Assembly (NCBI GenBank): GCA_946555465.1
Contig: CAMNST010000007.1
Location: 62,001 to 126,000 of the forward strand
DNA from: an uncultured Clostridia bacterium
Lineage (GTDB): Bacteria; Bacillota; Clostridia; Oscillospirales; Acutalibacteraceae
Direction: 5' to 3'
DNA length: 64,000 nt
In this document: piece by piece, positions 17,329 through 25,885 of the stretch
Layout of the letters: every line of letters begins with the position of its first letter
Numbering within the stretch: the stretch's first letter is position 1
Made by a program: the position numbers and the translations under genes
The notes under the pieces: generated by a model
Seen by the model: only the letters and a program-made list of their open reading frames with translations
Told to the model about the DNA's origin: nothing
Databases searched by the model: none

Positions 17329-19740
17329 ATGGAACTTTATTTATTTGACAGAACAGAAAAAATTATTCATTTTAAAGATTTAAGCATTTTAAACGGTAAA
17401 AGCAAAATAAACGATTATGAAGTTGTTACAATGTCTGAAAATGAAATTTTTGTTTTTCAGATTGCGTTTCTTTCTGCAAACGATGATGTAATAAAAAGCA
17501 TTTCTTCCTGCGGCAATGTTGATGTATCCTGTATAAATACCGATGTTATTGATAAGTTCGGTATGCGAAAAAATCAAATAATCAGTGTAAAAAGGAATAC
17601 GCTTCAGCCATTGTTTTTTACTGCAAAGGCTGAGAAAACAGGCGCAAGACAGGAAAAAAATACAATTACAATTAATACGGAAAAAGAGAGTTTTTCATTT
17701 GATATACTTTTTAATATCATATCAAGTCCTGTTGAAAATAACGGTTATAACGATTTGTGGCGGCTGTCGCGAATAAACTGGCTTAATTCAGATTTATACC
17801 GTGATGAAACCGTGGTTAAACCATACATTTCCCCGGAAATTATGGGTGATAAATTCGTTGTTCTCGGAAGAGAAATTGAACTTGAAAGCAGCGGACTTCC
17901 AAAACAAATCTATTCAAAATTTGATGAGGCTGTCGAAATTAAAGATTCCGTGCAGAAAAAACTTTTTCATAAGCCGGTTGTATTTTGTGTTGACGGTGAA
18001 ATTCTGTCAGGCAGTAAAACAGACAAAAAAGTTTTTAATAACCGCATTGAAAGCGAAACAATATGTGAAAATGACAGGTATAATGCGCAGGTATCAACTG
18101 TTTTGAGATATGAGGGATTAATGGAATATACCATCAAAGTAACGCCCAAATCAGATTTTACTGCGAAAAATGTCAGCCTTGATTTTTTTGTTTCTTCAGA
18201 TTGTTCGTCGCTTATGCACGGTCTTGGTCACAGAGCATCTGCAGCAGAAGATTTATCATTTAAATGGGATAATCAGAAACAGCAGGATTCCATTTTTATC
18301 GGCAGCGTAAACTGCGGTATGAGAGTTAAATTCAAAGCAGAAAATTATATAAGACCGCTTGTAAATATATTTTATAAAAATCTGCCGCTTAAAACGCCGA
18401 TAGAAACATGGGATAATAACGGCAGCGGCGGTATTGATGTAAAGGTGCATAATGATTTTACGCATATCAGTGCTTTTACAGGCGAATATGATTTTAGGAA
18501 AAATGAAACACGCAGTTTCATTTTTGAAATACATAGCACGCCTCTTAAACCGATTGATTATAAAAAGGCTTTTTCTGTCAGATACTGTCATAACAGCAAA
18601 CTGAAAAATGAGATAAAAGAAATAAACACTGCGGAGAAAAACGGTTTAAGTCATGTTATTTTTCATCAGGGCAATATGATAATGCCGTTTATCAATTATC
18701 CGTTTTATGAAACCGACAGACTGAAAAATGCTGTTTCATATGCGGCTAAAAGAGGTATAGGCATAAAACTTTATTATACCGAGCGTGAACACAGCAATCA
18801 TATGGCTGAAACCTTTGTTTACAAAGCACTGGGTGATGAAATAATACTGCGCAAAAAAGGCGTCAGCCATTCATGGCAGAAAGAAAAACCCAAGTGGCTT
18901 GTTGATAATTTCGGCGAGGATATTATTCCCGGCTGGTTTGTAAAATACAAACACGGCAAATATAAAAACGACCACGATATTTCATTTATAGTAAGACCCG
19001 ATACCAGACTTGATAATTACTATGTTGAAGGTCTTGACTGGCTTGTAAAAAATATAGGAATAAAAGGAATTTATATTGACGATACCTCGCTTGACCGAAC
19101 AACGCTTGAAAGGGCAAGAAAGGTTCTTGAGCAGACAGATGGTCTGATTGATATGCATATGTGGAATCACGAGGAAGTCAGGGCAGGCGATGTAAGTTGT
19201 ATGAATCTTTATACAGAGATTATTCCCTATCTTGACAGTGTCTGGCTCGGTGAAGGATTTTTTTATAAAAAATATTCACCCGAATATATGCTTGCCGAGG
19301 TGAGCGGAATACCATACGGTGTTACGGGTCAGATGCTTGAGGGCGGAGGAGATTTTTATCTCGGTATGCTGTACGGTATGAATAACCGTTTCGGCTGGAA
19401 TTATAAAAACGCTGTGCAGATGTATAAAATTTGGGATGATTTCGGTATTTCTGAAAGCAGAATGCTTGGTTACTGGCACAGTGAAAATCCTGTTAAAACA
19501 AATAATTCCAATGTGCTTTCAACAGTATATCTTAAAAAGAATGAGGCATTGGTTTGTTTTTATAATTTCTCCGATAAATCGCAGGAATTTACCTTTTCAC
19601 TGAATGACAGACTGTCTGAATTTAAAACGGATAATTCAGAAGAAATACGTTTTGGCAAGAAAAATAAAAAAATCAGAGATATAAGTAAGTGCTTTAAACT
19701 CAGAAAAAGAACCGGCATTATAATCAAAATAACCGGTTAG
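17329..19740 (+). CDS. Glycoside-hydrolase-like protein (DUF6067/GH123-like)
   Basis: An 803 aa protein without signal peptide. The N-terminal 450 residues are beta-rich; the C-terminal part (about 450-750) looks like a TIM barrel, with YYTEREHSNH, GIYIDDTSLDRTT and LIDMHMWNHE. The IDDTSLDR and IDMHxWN blocks are what I associate with DUF6067 and GH123-like glycosidases, but the match is by eye. Catalytic residues cannot be assigned; the paired aspartates of YIDD are candidates. First gene of an operon with fucosidase, GH16 and GH18-like genes, all spaced by under 20 bases, which supports a role in glycan breakdown inside the cell. Confidence 0.6.
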   Translation: MELYLFDRTEKIIHFKDLSILNGKSKINDYEVVTMSENEIFVFQIAFLSANDDVIKSISSCGNVDVSCINTDVIDKFGMRKNQIISVKRNTLQPLFFTAKAEKTGARQEKNTITINTEKESFSFDILFNIISSPVENNGYNDLWRLSRINWLNSDLYRDETVVKPYISPEIMGDKFVVLGREIELESSGLPKQIYSKFDEAVEIKDSVQKKLFHKPVVFCVDGEILSGSKTDKKVFNNRIESETICENDRYNAQVSTVLRYEGLMEYTIKVTPKSDFTAKNVSLDFFVSSDCSSLMHGLGHRASAAEDLSFKWDNQKQQDSIFIGSVNCGMRVKFKAENYIRPLVNIFYKNLPLKTPIETWDNNGSGGIDVKVHNDFTHISAFTGEYDFRKNETRSFIFEIHSTPLKPIDYKKAFSVRYCHNSKLKNEIKEINTAEKNGLSHVIFHQGNMIMPFINYPFYETDRLKNAVSYAAKRGIGIKLYYTEREHSNHMAETFVYKALGDEIILRKKGVSHSWQKEKPKWLVDNFGEDIIPGWFVKYKHGKYKNDHDISFIVRPDTRLDNYYVEGLDWLVKNIGIKGIYIDDTSLDRTTLERARKVLEQTDGLIDMHMWNHEEVRAGDVSCMNLYTEIIPYLDSVWLGEGFFYKKYSPEYMLAEVSGIPYGVTGQMLEGGGDFYLGMLYGMNNRFGWNYKNAVQMYKIWDDFGISESRMLGYWHSENPVKTNNSNVLSTVYLKKNEALVCFYNFSDKSQEFTFSLNDRLSEFKTDNSEEIRFGKKNKKIRDISKCFKLRKRTGIIIKITG

Positions 19741-19757
19741 TTTTGTTCGGGTGACTT

Positions 19758-20015
19758 ATGGATAAGATTATTGAGGATTTTCTCAGGCGGAATTTTCCTG
19801 ATTATGTCAATAAATTTAATGTAACATTAATAGACAGCGATAATGAAGAATTTACGCTTACCGCAAAACACCTTAAATATAAATTCGGAAGAAAACTCGG
19901 TGAATTTGAGTTTTTATGGTGTAAAAGATATGAAGAATATGTTTATCCCGGTGATAAAAACGCTGTACCATTGGCAAAAGAATTATTTGAAATTTATAAA
20001 AATCGGCAGAGGTAA
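19758..20015 (+). CDS. Small protein of unknown function (85 aa)
   Basis: I do not recognise this 85 aa acidic/basic soluble protein. It has no signal peptide or membrane segment, starts MDKIIEDFLRRNFPDYVNKF, and is rich in aromatic residues (LGEFEFLWCKRYEEYVYPG). It lies 17 bases after the DUF6067-like gene and three bases before the second fucosidase gene, so it is translated within the glycan operon. Tight packing and normal codon use support it being a true gene. A small accessory or regulatory partner is possible but unproven. Confidence 0.6.
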   Translation: MDKIIEDFLRRNFPDYVNKFNVTLIDSDNEEFTLTAKHLKYKFGRKLGEFEFLWCKRYEEYVYPGDKNAVPLAKELFEIYKNRQR

Positions 20016-20018
20016 TTT

Positions 20019-21482
20019 ATGAACAGAGTAAAAGAATACTTAAAGATGATTGACAGGGTTATTGAGGAAGGCAGTTTTAAAGATAACTGGGAAAGCCTTT
20101 CGAAATTCAAAGTGCCTGAATGGTACAGGGAAAAACGTTTTGGAATTTTTATTCATTGGGGCGTGTATTCGGTTCCGGCTTATTTTAATGAATGGTATCC
20201 CCGTCTTATGTATAAAAAAGGGGAGCAGGCGGCACTTTATCACGAAAAAACTTATGGCAGAAATTTTGAATACAGGCATTTTATTGAAAAATTCAAACCT
20301 GAAAAATTTGATGCTGATGAATGGATAAGAATTTTTAAAGAAAGCGGAGCCGGTTTTATTATGCCTGTCGGTGAGCATCACGACGGCATAAAAATGTATA
20401 AAAGCGAACTTAATCGCTGGAATATGGGCGATTTAAACGGCAGGGACTACATGAAAGAACTGCATGATGCCTGTGACAGGGCGGATATAGGCTTTTGCAT
20501 CAGCAATCACCGTGCCGAGCATTATTGGTTTTTTAACGGTGCAAGAAAGTTTTATCCCGGCAGTGAAGTATGCAGTGATGAATACTGTGATCTTTACGGC
20601 CCTGCATTTATGCCGCAGAGTAAAAATATTGATAAAACAGATAAAGAAATTTTTGCATCAGAGGAATATCTTGAAGAATGGCTTGCATCAGCCTGTGAAA
20701 TGATTGACCGCTGCAAACCGCTGGCTGTTTATTTTGACTGGTGGGTGCATAAAGATGAATTTCGCCCTTATCTGAAAAAATTTGTTGCATATTATTATAA
20801 CCGCGGTGTGGAATGGGGAAAAGAAGTTGCCGTTTTTTATAAGTGGGGCGCACTTTTTGACGGCTGCGGAATTTTTGATGTTGAACGCGGTCAGATTGAC
20901 GGTGTATCACCCCAACTGTGGCAGAATGATACGGCAATAGCCAAAAATTCGTGGGGATATACAGATAATAACAGTTTCAAGTCACCGGCGGAAATCATCA
21001 GAAATATGATTGAGGTTTTTTCAAAAAACGGCTGTTATATGCTTAATACGGGTCCTAAATCCGACGGAACGATTTGTGATGAGGAAAAGGCTGTGCTTTT
21101 AGAAATAGGCAAATGGATGAAAACAAACAGCGAGGCGGTTTATGGTTCTTATCCGTTTGAAGTGTGCCATTTTGAGGGAAAAAAGAAAAAGAACGGCTCT
21201 TTTAAAGAAAATAAAAAGTTTGGCAAAAAAGATTTCTGCTTTACGCAGAAACCCGGAAAAATATATATTTTTCCTATGGGAAACCATTTAAAGGAAACCG
21301 TAACCGTAAAATCACTCCGCCGTGCCAATGAAGGCGGAATAAGATATAAAATCAAAAATATACATATCCTTGGTGATAACAGAAAACTTGAATTTACGCA
21401 AACTGAAAAGGCTTTGAAGATTAATCTCAACAAAACGATAAACAATGCAGTTCCGGTTTGTATATGCGTTGAAGTTGAATAA
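20019..21482 (+). CDS. Alpha-L-fucosidase, GH29 (subfamily A-like)
   Basis: Second GH29 enzyme, 487 aa, cytoplasmic. Family motifs: FGIFIHWGVYSVPA and EWYPRLMY near residues 42-66, VGEHHDGIKMY (GH29 HHDG, about 117-127), and the nucleophile aspartate within AVYFDWWV (about 237-244). C-terminal YMLNTGPKSDG is the typical end of the barrel, followed by a beta domain. The FGIFIHWG-EWY form is that of the broad-specificity A group, unlike the enzyme at 15003, so the locus holds two fucosidases of probably different linkage preference. Starts three bases after the small 85 aa gene. Confidence 0.9.
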   Translation: MNRVKEYLKMIDRVIEEGSFKDNWESLSKFKVPEWYREKRFGIFIHWGVYSVPAYFNEWYPRLMYKKGEQAALYHEKTYGRNFEYRHFIEKFKPEKFDADEWIRIFKESGAGFIMPVGEHHDGIKMYKSELNRWNMGDLNGRDYMKELHDACDRADIGFCISNHRAEHYWFFNGARKFYPGSEVCSDEYCDLYGPAFMPQSKNIDKTDKEIFASEEYLEEWLASACEMIDRCKPLAVYFDWWVHKDEFRPYLKKFVAYYYNRGVEWGKEVAVFYKWGALFDGCGIFDVERGQIDGVSPQLWQNDTAIAKNSWGYTDNNSFKSPAEIIRNMIEVFSKNGCYMLNTGPKSDGTICDEEKAVLLEIGKWMKTNSEAVYGSYPFEVCHFEGKKKKNGSFKENKKFGKKDFCFTQKPGKIYIFPMGNHLKETVTVKSLRRANEGGIRYKIKNIHILGDNRKLEFTQTEKALKINLNKTINNAVPVCICVEVE

Positions 21483-21496
21483 AACGGGAGAAAATT

Positions 21497-22537
21497 ATGA
21501 AAAAGTTTTTATTGATAGCATTGTCTGTTTGCATATTGACAGGAATCGTTATGCTTTCAGGCTGTTCCAAAAAGCAGGATAACGGTTGGAGAGAAAAAGG
21601 CTATGACCTGTCTCTTCCTGTTTTAAATCAGGATGGCTGGTATATGGTTTTTGAAGATGATTTTGAAGGGAATTCGCTTAACGAAAACATAACTTTCGGT
21701 GATAAATACACAGGAAACAAAGAAATATGGACCACCTCACCCCACGCTATCCGCTGGGAAAGTGATAATAAAAATAAACCCGAACAGGCGTGCTGGTGGT
21801 GCCCTAAAATGGTTGAGGTTAAAGATTCAAATGCCATTATTCATTCACGTTATGAAGAAAATCATTCATGTGGCGGCGACTGCCCGAGTACAGGCCGTTT
21901 TACATCCGGAATAGAGACAAGGCTTATTTCGGGTGATAATAACGATAACAAAGGCACTGCAGATACAATGCTGTTTTCACAGGCTTTCGGTTATTTTGAA
22001 TGCAAAGTAAAACTTCCCGATTCTGACGGTTTATGGTCGGCTTTCTGGCTTCAGTCTTCAAATCAGAGAAAAGTGGGCAACGAAGGTCAGGATGGTACGG
22101 AAATAGATGTTTATGAAAGTGCCTTCAGAAACAGCAAACAGTCAAAGATGGGGCACGCTCTTTTGTGGGACGGCTACGGCAAAGACGGAAAAGTTGAAGA
22201 TTATATCGGAAATCTTGAGCAGAATTTGTATGACGGCTATCATACATATGCCCTTAAGTGGACCCCTGATTATTATGTTTTCTATATTGACGGTCAGCCG
22301 ACATGGGCAACAGACGGTGGCGGCGTTTCAAAAGTCCGTGAATTTTTAAGGCTTACAGTAGAAATTGATGCAGGTGACGGATGGGGGCCTCACGGTCAGA
22401 AAATAGGGCAGTTCAGCCACGATAATGCCGATAACGGCGATTTTATGATTGATTACGTTAAAGTATGGCAAAATGAAAACTATGAGCAGTACATAAAAGA
22501 TGATTCTGAATTTGAAGGGAATATTGATTTAGGATAG
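21497..22537 (+). CDS. GH16-family glucanase-like lipoprotein
   Basis: Exported lipoprotein of 346 aa; the signal ends in a lipobox VMLSGC (Cys23). The GH16 jelly-roll domain covers about residues 45-330, and the catalytic motif ExDxxE is intact as EIDVYE near residue 197, with the preceding GLWSAFWLQ block typical of the family. GH16 enzymes cut beta-1,3/1,4-glucans, agar-type galactans or keratan/mucin galactosides; which one cannot be told from sequence alone. It is the first exported enzyme of the operon and would act on the cell surface. An insertion with four cysteines (CWWC, CGGDC) is unusual. Confidence 0.85.
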   Translation: MKKFLLIALSVCILTGIVMLSGCSKKQDNGWREKGYDLSLPVLNQDGWYMVFEDDFEGNSLNENITFGDKYTGNKEIWTTSPHAIRWESDNKNKPEQACWWCPKMVEVKDSNAIIHSRYEENHSCGGDCPSTGRFTSGIETRLISGDNNDNKGTADTMLFSQAFGYFECKVKLPDSDGLWSAFWLQSSNQRKVGNEGQDGTEIDVYESAFRNSKQSKMGHALLWDGYGKDGKVEDYIGNLEQNLYDGYHTYALKWTPDYYVFYIDGQPTWATDGGGVSKVREFLRLTVEIDAGDGWGPHGQKIGQFSHDNADNGDFMIDYVKVWQNENYEQYIKDDSEFEGNIDLG

Positions 22538-22550
22538 GTGAAATAAATTT

Positions 22551-24644
22551 ATGAAAAAGGGAACAAAAATATTTGTGTCTGTTCTGTGTGTAACAGCGGT
22601 TGCTGCCGTGTCAGCCGCAGTATTTGCTTTTACCGCGCTTAACAAAGGTCCTTTCAGCGGAACGGTAACGGAAAGCGAAACAGGCAATCCGATTGCAGAT
22701 GTATCTGTAACCGATGGCAGAAATGTTGTAAAAACCGATGAAAACGGAAAATTTGAACTTAAAGGATGGATCAAGAGCCACTTTGTAACGGTAACCGTTC
22801 CGTCAGGATATGTGACGGATAAATATTATATTCCGATTGATAAAAATACTGAAAATTATGATTTTACTTTTGAAAAATCCGAACTTACCGCTCAGGAAAA
22901 TCATTGCTTTGTTCAGATTTCCGATACCGAAATCGGTGAAAACGGCACCGGTGAATGGCTTGATGATGTAAAAAATATTGTTAAAGAAAATAATCCTGCG
23001 TTTTTAATACATACAGGTGATATTTGCTACGAGGCGGGGCTGAAAAAACATATTGAAGATATGAATACCGATACAATGGGCTGTAGCGTAAAATATGTTA
23101 TAGGCAATCACGATTATGTAAAGGGCAAATATGGTGAAGAACTTTATGAAAGCCTTTACGGCCCTGTATGGTATTCTTTTGAGGTGGGCAATGTTCATTA
23201 CATTATCACTTCATTCCAGACGGGAAGCGATTATCAGTCCCTTTACAGTAAAAATGACCGCTGGCGATGGCTTGAAAATGACCTTGCAAATGTTGATGAG
23301 AATATGAAAGTGGTTATGTTTAACCATACAAAATCACCGTCTGATGATTATGTGCTTTCTTTCGGCAGAAAGGAACTTGATTTAAAAGAACATAACCTGA
23401 TTGCATGGGTTTTCGGTCATTATCATTATAACTATGTTTATGAGTCAAACGGGGTTCTGAATATAAGTGCACCCCGTCCCGACTGCGGCGGAATTGATTC
23501 CTCACCCGGCGGAACAAGAGTCATCAGCGTAAGTGCAGACGGAGAAATCAAAACACAGATGTATTATTATGACCTTGGCAGCTCTTCAACGCCGAAAGAC
23601 GCTGTATGGGCAACAAAATTTGATTCAAATATATTGTTCTGTGATACCATTTTTGATGACGGATATATTTACACCGCAACGGTTGACGATGATTATCCCT
23701 GTAACTGTGCGGTCTATTGTTTGAACAGTGCAGACGGAAAAGTGAAATGGTTTTTTAAAACTGAAAATTCAGTGAAAAACAATGTCTGCATTGAGGAAAA
23801 CAAATTGGTTGCAATGGATACCGACGGCAATGTTTACTGCCTTGATAAGTCAAACGGCAATCTTCTGTGGCAAAAGAAATTAAATCTTGGCAATGCCCTT
23901 GGAACAAGCAGCGGAATCTGCATAGATAACGGCGTAATTTATGCCGGCGCTTCACGTGTTGTAACCGCGCTGAACCTTGAAAACGGTGATGAAAAATGGT
24001 CTGTGAACCGAGACAAAGGCGAGAATTCTCCTGCAGAATTTATCGTTGCCGACAGCAAAGTGTTTGTTAATTCGCACTGGGATGCACTTGCCGCACTTAA
24101 TGCGGAAAACGGCAGTGAAGTGTGGGATAATAAAGATGAAAATCTTCGTTTCAGAAGTTCAACCCCTGTTGCGGTTGATGATAAAACACTGCTTGCTGCT
24201 GATGATAATGCAGTGATGCTGATTCATACCGAAGACGGCAAAATCATAAGCAAAACAAGTTTTGAAGAATACAGTTTTTCATCAAGTGCCAAGCCTGCAT
24301 ACCGCGACGGTGTTGCCTATATTCCAACATCAAACGAAGGGCTGATTGCTTTTGATATGAACAGCAAATCGGTTTTATGGAATTTCAAAACGGATGATAG
24401 TAAACTTTTTACAGCGCCATATAAAGGCAAGGGTTCAAAGATTATTGAATCAACACCTGTTATTGACGGAAATACGCTTATATTCGGTGCAAACGACGGC
24501 TGCATTTATTATGTTGATATAAACAGCGGCAGTCTTATAAAAAAATATGATGCAGGTTCTGCGGTTCTCGGAAAAATTGCAGTAACAGATGATAAAATTT
24601 ACGCAGGTGCGTTTGGCGGATATCTTATTTGCTATGATAAATAA
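22551..24644 (+). CDS. Exported metallophosphoesterase fused to PQQ-type propeller
   Basis: A 697 aa protein: N-terminal signal or anchor (about 8-30), a carboxypeptidase-regulatory-like beta domain (about 35-105), a calcineurin-type phosphoesterase (about 118-340), and a C-terminal PQQ-like beta-propeller (about 355-697) with repeats such as VYCLDKSNGNLLW and ALNLENGDEKW. Metal motifs HTGDICYE, IGNHDY, FNHTKSP and FGHYHYN are present, but the first motif reads SDTE instead of the usual DxH. Substrate unknown; an extracellular phosphodiester or phosphoglycan is a fair guess. It is 13 bases after the GH16 gene. Confidence 0.82.
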   Translation: MKKGTKIFVSVLCVTAVAAVSAAVFAFTALNKGPFSGTVTESETGNPIADVSVTDGRNVVKTDENGKFELKGWIKSHFVTVTVPSGYVTDKYYIPIDKNTENYDFTFEKSELTAQENHCFVQISDTEIGENGTGEWLDDVKNIVKENNPAFLIHTGDICYEAGLKKHIEDMNTDTMGCSVKYVIGNHDYVKGKYGEELYESLYGPVWYSFEVGNVHYIITSFQTGSDYQSLYSKNDRWRWLENDLANVDENMKVVMFNHTKSPSDDYVLSFGRKELDLKEHNLIAWVFGHYHYNYVYESNGVLNISAPRPDCGGIDSSPGGTRVISVSADGEIKTQMYYYDLGSSSTPKDAVWATKFDSNILFCDTIFDDGYIYTATVDDDYPCNCAVYCLNSADGKVKWFFKTENSVKNNVCIEENKLVAMDTDGNVYCLDKSNGNLLWQKKLNLGNALGTSSGICIDNGVIYAGASRVVTALNLENGDEKWSVNRDKGENSPAEFIVADSKVFVNSHWDALAALNAENGSEVWDNKDENLRFRSSTPVAVDDKTLLAADDNAVMLIHTEDGKIISKTSFEEYSFSSSAKPAYRDGVAYIPTSNEGLIAFDMNSKSVLWNFKTDDSKLFTAPYKGKGSKIIESTPVIDGNTLIFGANDGCIYYVDINSGSLIKKYDAGSAVLGKIAVTDDKIYAGAFGGYLICYDK

Positions 24645-24654
24645 AGGAGCAAAA

Positions 24655-25872
24655 ATGAAAACTTATTTTAAATTTACCGTTTCTTTTCTGATTTCGGTAT
24701 TACTGATGTTTAGTTGTGTGCCTGCATTTGCGGCTGATACAAGCGAGGTGAACAGTGATTTGAAATTTAATGAAAACGGAAAATTCCGTATTATGATTAT
24801 TGCCGATGCCCAAGACAGTATCAAACCCAGACAGGAGACACTTGATCTTATGAATGCGGCTCTTGATGAGGCAAAGCCGGATTTGGTTGTTTTTACGGGT
24901 GACAATATTCACGGACCTGATTTTCAGATTGCGAAAAGCAAGAGCAGAACCACTAAGGCAATAAAACGCATTATGGAACCTGTTGTTTCAAGAAATATTC
25001 CTTACTGCATCGTTTTCGGCAATCATGATGATGAGGGCGGCGTTTCAAAAGAATATCAGATGGAACTTTATAAATCACTCGGCAACTGCCTCTCTGTTGA
25101 GGGCGAAGATATGAAAGGCTGCGGCAATTATAATTTGATGATAAAAAACAGCGCAGGAACAAAAGATATTTTTAACCTGTGGTTTATCGACTCGGGAAGT
25201 TATAATACCGATAAAAATATAGAGTCCTATTATGATTTTGTCGGCAGTGACCAGATTGAATGGTACGAGAAAAAGAGCAGTGAACTGAAAGCGCAAAACG
25301 GCGGAGAAGTGCTTCCTTCATTTTTGTTTCAGCATATAGCAGTTCCCGAAATATTTGATTTGCTTACAGAGGTTGACGAGGGAACAGAGGGAGCAGTCAA
25401 AAAGGGCGATAAATATTACATACTGAATGAAGATATTGCAAATGGCAGTATGGGCGAAGCGCCCTGTCCGCCCGATTATAACAACGGTCAGTTTGAATCG
25501 TGGAAAAACCAGGGAGATATTGTTGCCGCTTTCTTTGGGCACGACCATGTAAATGATTTTTCAGCAACGCTTGATGGAATTGATATGCATTATACACCCG
25601 GTGCAGGATTTTATATTTACGGCAACGGTCCCGAACATGGTGTAAGAATTGTTGATATCAACGAAAGTGATTTGTCATACACAACAAAATTGCTTTATTA
25701 CAAAGATTTGGTGGGCGATACGGTTTACGGCGGAGATTATCTCTGGTATGAAGGCGCATCCGGCCATAATCTGAAAGTGGTGATTGCTGTTGCTGCAACA
25801 GCCGGTGCGGCTGTTATTATCGGTATCGGTGCTGTCGTGTTTAAAATTGTAAGAAAAAAGAAACACGCTTGA
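24655..25872 (+). CDS. Exported metallophosphoesterase with C-terminal membrane anchor
   Basis: A 405 aa calcineurin-like phosphoesterase with a cleavable signal ending near the VPAFA motif. Metal-binding blocks are IIADAQD, FTGDNIHG, FGNHDDEGG, FQHIAVPE and FGHDHVND, the pattern of the Dcr2/purple-acid-phosphatase-like group. The C-terminus has a hydrophobic helix (VVIAVAATAGAAVIIGIG) followed by RKKKHA, so the enzyme would stay attached to the membrane facing outward. Start at 24655 has AAAGGAG; an upstream in-frame start would lie inside the previous gene. It follows the phosphoesterase-propeller gene by 10 bases. Confidence 0.85.
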   Translation: MKTYFKFTVSFLISVLLMFSCVPAFAADTSEVNSDLKFNENGKFRIMIIADAQDSIKPRQETLDLMNAALDEAKPDLVVFTGDNIHGPDFQIAKSKSRTTKAIKRIMEPVVSRNIPYCIVFGNHDDEGGVSKEYQMELYKSLGNCLSVEGEDMKGCGNYNLMIKNSAGTKDIFNLWFIDSGSYNTDKNIESYYDFVGSDQIEWYEKKSSELKAQNGGEVLPSFLFQHIAVPEIFDLLTEVDEGTEGAVKKGDKYYILNEDIANGSMGEAPCPPDYNNGQFESWKNQGDIVAAFFGHDHVNDFSATLDGIDMHYTPGAGFYIYGNGPEHGVRIVDINESDLSYTTKLLYYKDLVGDTVYGGDYLWYEGASGHNLKVVIAVAATAGAAVIIGIGAVVFKIVRKKKHA

Positions 25873-25885
25873 TAAGGAGAAAATT

